From Syntrophotaleaceae bacterium (GTDB taxonomy: Bacteria; Desulfobacterota; Desulfuromonadia; Desulfuromonadales; Syntrophotaleaceae): DNA of 64,000 nt. The first letter of the stretch is position 1. The number at the start of each line of letters is the position of its first letter. A program made the translations under genes and the position numbers. Under the pieces are notes generated by a model. That model worked only from the letters and a program-made list of their open reading frames with translations. It ran no database searches and was not told the DNA's origin. This document shows, one piece after another, positions 61,120 to 64,000 of this stretch. The stretch lies in the NCBI GenBank assembly GCA_041390365.1, contig JAWKQB010000001.1, positions 1,178,001 through 1,242,000 of the forward strand, written 5' to 3'.

Positions 61120-62394
61120 TTAATTATTTATTTTCAGTTTTTCAACTTCATGACCGCACTTGTACCCTCCATGCACATTTTCGTTATGTTTCACCAGACA
61201 TTCGAAAAGGTCTTCATACTGCCGGACAATTTTGGGTATTGAGAAATTATCAACGATCCGCTCTCGGGCCGATATACCGAGACGGGTTCTCTCTTTTTGT
61301 CCAATCTCGGTCATTTTTATCAACGCTTGGGCCAATTCCTCGGGAGAGTTTGGCGATACAATCATTCCGGTGTCACCGACAATCCAGGCTGAATCTCCTA
61401 CGTCAGTCACAGCACAAGGGACGCCACAGGACATGGCCTCGCCGATGACATTTGAAAACCCCTCGCAAACGGATGCCGAAGCAAGGATATCCAGCGCTGA
61501 ATAAAGACGGGGCATATCCGCCTGCTGCCCAAGCAGCAGGAAGTAATCCTCCATTCCGTATTTGCGTATAGAATCTGCAATCTCCTGGTTTTCCCAGTCG
61601 ACTTGAAATCCGCAGAGAACAAACCGTACTTTTCTGTTTCCCCGCACAAAAATTTCTGCAGCTTGAAAAAAATTTTTATGGCCTTTATGAGGATGGTAGC
61701 GTCCGAACATTCCAATGGCTAAAAAGTCGTCCTCGATCCCCAGTTCTTTTCTCGACCTCATACGTAATTCAGGGTCGGGGACATACTCATCCGTAAAAAA
61801 TCCGTTGGGAATAACCAACATGCGGTTTTGGTCGTAGCCGATGGACGAATGGGTTATCTGTGAATCGCGGGCACAACATATAATTTTTTGAGGCAGATAT
61901 TTAGATAATCGGGCACATAAATCAGCAACCATAACCGTGGACTTTTTGTCCTTGACGCGATCGAGATTGCTGTGTCGAATATTCCAGACAACGGGAAATC
62001 GACCGGCAAGACGGGCGGCAAGTCCACCCATCAGGTCGGCATGATACATCCAGGTACTGACCAGGCGGGGCTGCCGTCTGCGCAAATGCGCAATCAAAGA
62101 GGCCATCTGCAAAGCCATGGCCGGTCCCAGGTTCAGATTGAAAACAAGAGTTTTGATGCCGAGAGAACGATATCTCTCAAGCAGAAAACATGTTTCCGGA
62201 CGAAGCCCTGAAAGGGAAATAACTTCAGGGTCGAATTTTTTCCGGTCAAGCTGCTGCAGGAGTTTCAAAAGCATCATCTGGGCCCCGCCGGCACCAAGGG
62301 AAGTAATGATAAAGCTTGTGCGGATAGGCTCCGAAGGCTTCCTGCTGGAATCTGTCATATTCCCATCCGCATAAGAGGTCTCCGGTTCCGTCAT
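61120..62394 (-). CDS. Family 4 glycosyltransferase
   Basis: A 424-residue GT4 enzyme. 'TSLGAGGAQMMLLKLLQQLD' is the usual acceptor-domain opening. The donor domain has FGRYHPHKGHKNFFQAA, LDILASASVCEGFSNVIGEAMSCGVP (quoted in part; the E-x7-E box) and TDVGDSAWIVGDTG. It probably adds one sugar in the repeat unit. The ATG at 62394 has a poor ribosome binding site; ATG 62358 (MTDSSRK) after GGGAAT is an alternative. It lies 9 bp after the preceding glycosyltransferase. Confidence 0.92.
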   Translation of the reverse strand: MTEPETSYADGNMTDSSRKPSEPIRTSFIITSLGAGGAQMMLLKLLQQLDRKKFDPEVISLSGLRPETCFLLERYRSLGIKTLVFNLNLGPAMALQMASLIAHLRRRQPRLVSTWMYHADLMGGLAARLAGRFPVVWNIRHSNLDRVKDKKSTVMVADLCARLSKYLPQKIICCARDSQITHSSIGYDQNRMLVIPNGFFTDEYVPDPELRMRSRKELGIEDDFLAIGMFGRYHPHKGHKNFFQAAEIFVRGNRKVRFVLCGFQVDWENQEIADSIRKYGMEDYFLLLGQQADMPRLYSALDILASASVCEGFSNVIGEAMSCGVPCAVTDVGDSAWIVGDTGMIVSPNSPEELAQALIKMTEIGQKERTRLGISARERIVDNFSIPKIVRQYEDLFECLVKHNENVHGGYKCGHEVEKLKINN

Positions 62395-62403
62395 GCTGGA
62401 AGA

Positions 62404-63522
62404 TTAAAACAAAACTTTGGAATAAGCTCTGATCGATTTTGCCTGGCTGAACAGTTCCGCCCTCGCCATCAGCAGACTTCGGAGTTCCACATTGTCCTTC
62501 CTTTTCTGGCACAGTTCTTCCTCGATTGCCCTGGCCATTTCCGAAACCGCGTTCACCGGCACCAGCCTGCCGTATCGTCCGTTCTCCAGGATTTCCGCCG
62601 GCCCGTTCCTGCAATCGGTGGCCACGACCGGCGTTCCCACGGCCATGGCTTGGACAAGGACGTTCGGAAAGCCTTCCTGAATGGACGAAAGGACACACAG
62701 TGCGGAGCGGGCCATGTACGAAAATGGGTTTTTGCTGAACCCGGGCAGCAGTACGGAATCTTGAAGCTTCAGTTCGAGCACGAGTTTCTCCAGCTCTGCT
62801 CTCAACTCCCCTTCCCCCAGAATCAGAAGCCGGGCTTTTTGTCGAAAGCCTGGCTGCGAGAACGCTCTGATCAGCATTCCGAAATTTTTGGCACGGGACA
62901 GCCTGCCCACGGCCAAAACAACCGGAGGCTCCCCCGGCAGGAACCAGGGGTGGTCCAAAGGTTCCTGGGCCTGATCGGCCAGGCCCGATGTGACGACCGG
63001 ATTGTAAACAACCTCGATTTTCTGTCCAGGCAACTTGGCGAAACTTTGCAAATCATCTGCAACCCCCCTGGAAACCGCGACAATCTTGTCCGCTGAAGGA
63101 TAAAGCAGTTTAACCAGTTGCACCCCTCTCCAGGCCTTGAACCCTTTATGGCGTGAAAGACTTTGCGACATGGTGGTCGCTTCACGAATAACCAGCCGAA
63201 ACGGAATACTGCTGAGCTTGCGGGCAGAAAGGGCGACAAGGTTTGCATGAAACGGAGTCGAGAGAAGCGCCTGAGGCCTCCTTTGCCGCAGATAGCGAAT
63301 CAACCCGGGAAGGCTTTTCAGAACCCGGTTGACCCCAAGATCGACAACACTGACGTTTTTAGGAACAAGGTCGAGATAGGGACCTTCGGCGTTCACCAGA
63401 ACCAGGTCGACCCTGTACCCCTGATCGGCAAAACCGGTGGCGAGGTCCAGCATGGCTCTCTCGGCACCTCCTCCTCTCAGCGAGGGAAGGAAAAAGGCAA
63501 TATGTTGAGAGGATGGGCACAT
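62404..63522 (-). CDS. Family 4 glycosyltransferase
   Basis: A 372-residue GT4 enzyme. 'FFLPSLRGGGAERAMLDLA' opens the acceptor domain. The donor domain has LAVGRLSRAKNFGMLIRAF, SSIQEGFPNVLVQAMAVGTPVVATD (quoted in part; the E-x7-E box region) and DCRNGPAEIL. The pattern resembles WbpH/PglH-like retaining transferases. ATG 63522 follows AAGGGA. It lies 14 bp after the asparagine-synthase-like gene and shares its direction. Confidence 0.92.
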   Translation of the reverse strand: MCPSSQHIAFFLPSLRGGGAERAMLDLATGFADQGYRVDLVLVNAEGPYLDLVPKNVSVVDLGVNRVLKSLPGLIRYLRQRRPQALLSTPFHANLVALSARKLSSIPFRLVIREATTMSQSLSRHKGFKAWRGVQLVKLLYPSADKIVAVSRGVADDLQSFAKLPGQKIEVVYNPVVTSGLADQAQEPLDHPWFLPGEPPVVLAVGRLSRAKNFGMLIRAFSQPGFRQKARLLILGEGELRAELEKLVLELKLQDSVLLPGFSKNPFSYMARSALCVLSSIQEGFPNVLVQAMAVGTPVVATDCRNGPAEILENGRYGRLVPVNAVSEMARAIEEELCQKRKDNVELRSLLMARAELFSQAKSIRAYSKVLF

Positions 63523-63536
63523 AGAGATCCCTTCTG

Positions 63537-64000
63537 TTAATGACGGTATCTGTTACGCATGGAAAGGTAGGTCCATCCTCTGAACGAGCCGAGAAGAGTG
63601 TTACGGACATCCGCCAAATTCCGCTTCCCCGATTCCTTGGATCCGATTCCATAGCGATTTATGAAAACCGAGAGAGAGGCCAGCCAACCGATATTTTCAT
63701 CAATGTGATTCGTCGTCACTGTTTTTGCTTTCGGCCATATTTGAATCATTGCATCGAGGGAAGCTTCGTTGAATACGCCCAACTCCCGAATGACATCGGA
63801 ATTGACCAGGCAAAGCACCTCCTTGCGCAGATCATTGCGAAGCCATTGGCCATAGCGGTGATACTCCTTGGTCCGAGTATCGCTTTCCCCGGCCTGCATT
63901 CCAAAAACCCTTCCGGTTCTGGCCCAGGGAATCTCTCCCAGCTTTCCGGGCAGCACTTCGAGCAAACCTTTATAAATACGATCGTCCCGAACAGAGGGGT
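63537..64000 (-). CDS. Asparagine-synthase-like protein, C-terminal part (cut by window edge)
   Basis: The frame stays open to the window end, so only the last about 154 residues are seen. They read 'VRDDRIYKGLLEVLPGKL' then EIPWARTGRVFG, then LRNDLRKEVLCLVNSDVIRELGVFN and HIDENIGWLASLSVFINRYG. The R-(D)-x-x-Y-x-x-L-L..IPW..TG pattern and 'ELGVF(N)' helix are typical of the C-terminal synthetase domain of AsnB-like amidotransferases, which are common in polysaccharide loci. The N-terminal glutaminase and ATP-pyrophosphatase motifs lie outside the window, so the function is only a family guess. Confidence 0.6.
   Translation of the reverse strand, partial: PSVRDDRIYKGLLEVLPGKLGEIPWARTGRVFGMQAGESDTRTKEYHRYGQWLRNDLRKEVLCLVNSDVIRELGVFNEASLDAMIQIWPKAKTVTTNHIDENIGWLASLSVFINRYGIGSKESGKRNLADVRNTLLGSFRGWTYLSMRNRYRH

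Noticed and set aside
41677..64000. An exosortase (PEP-CTERM) type polysaccharide locus
   Set aside because: The barrel and FemAB-like proteins recall such loci, but no exosortase, PEP-CTERM protein or PrsK/PrsR pair is present in the window.

Overview
The window looks like chromosome from a deltaproteobacterium of the Desulfuromonadales/Geobacterales type. The pointers are moderate GC, frequent TTG/GTG starts with strong AGGAGG-like ribosome binding sites, a ferredoxin-dependent 2-oxoacid oxidoreductase in the order D-A-B-C, a PPi-type phosphofructokinase, a YlxR-L7Ae fusion in the nusA-infB operon and a candidate selenoprotein. This placement is inference from gene content; no rRNA is present to confirm it.

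Layout. 1-7643: the tail of trehalose-phosphatase, a P-type cation ATPase, a PfkB-type sugar kinase, and an AI-2E-type permease overlapping a phospholipase D/VTT fusion. 7644-17630 is accessory DNA. It holds a YbiI/DksA-type zinc-finger gene, a secreted nuclease, a GC-rich two-gene cassette (acyl-adenylating ligase plus carrier protein/alpha-beta hydrolase), a large orphan PocR-PAS hybrid histidine kinase, the remnant of a second YbiI-type gene, an FmdB-type zinc ribbon, a tiny membrane protein gene with an in-frame TGA and SECIS-like hairpin, and a group II intron inserted just behind the terminator of a tRNA-Pro(GGG). 17655-41657 is mostly housekeeping: Na/Pi cotransporter, YciO, dut, M16 peptidase, then the transcription/translation operon read leftwards (rimP-nusA-ylxR/Q-infB-ylxP-rbfA-nrnA-truB-rpsO-pnp). 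Next come a lipoprotein, a run of RNA methyltransferases (rlmD, trmJ, rsmE), holC and korCBAD, a secreted small protein and a PPi-type phosphofructokinase. 41677-64000 is a leftward polysaccharide locus of 18 genes that runs off the window: Wzy/TPR protein, CpsB-type phosphatase, Wzc, Wza, outer-membrane barrel, CapD-like dehydratase, DegT aminotransferase, PHP protein, two ATP-grasp enzymes, two initiating sugar transferases, a methyltransferase, a FemAB/GNAT-like protein, three GT4 glycosyltransferases and an asparagine-synthase-like protein.

How it fits together. The polysaccharide locus has the assembly, export and kinase/phosphatase control parts of a Wzx/Wzy-type pathway (no flippase is seen), together with several enzymes whose families form or transfer C-N bonds. 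An amino-acid-decorated polymer is therefore possible. The most unusual points are the candidate 63-residue selenoprotein at 15421-15612, the split adenylation/carrier/hydrolase cassette at 8708-11394, and the intron placement after the tRNA terminator. All calls come from reading the sequence and recalling family features; no database search was run.
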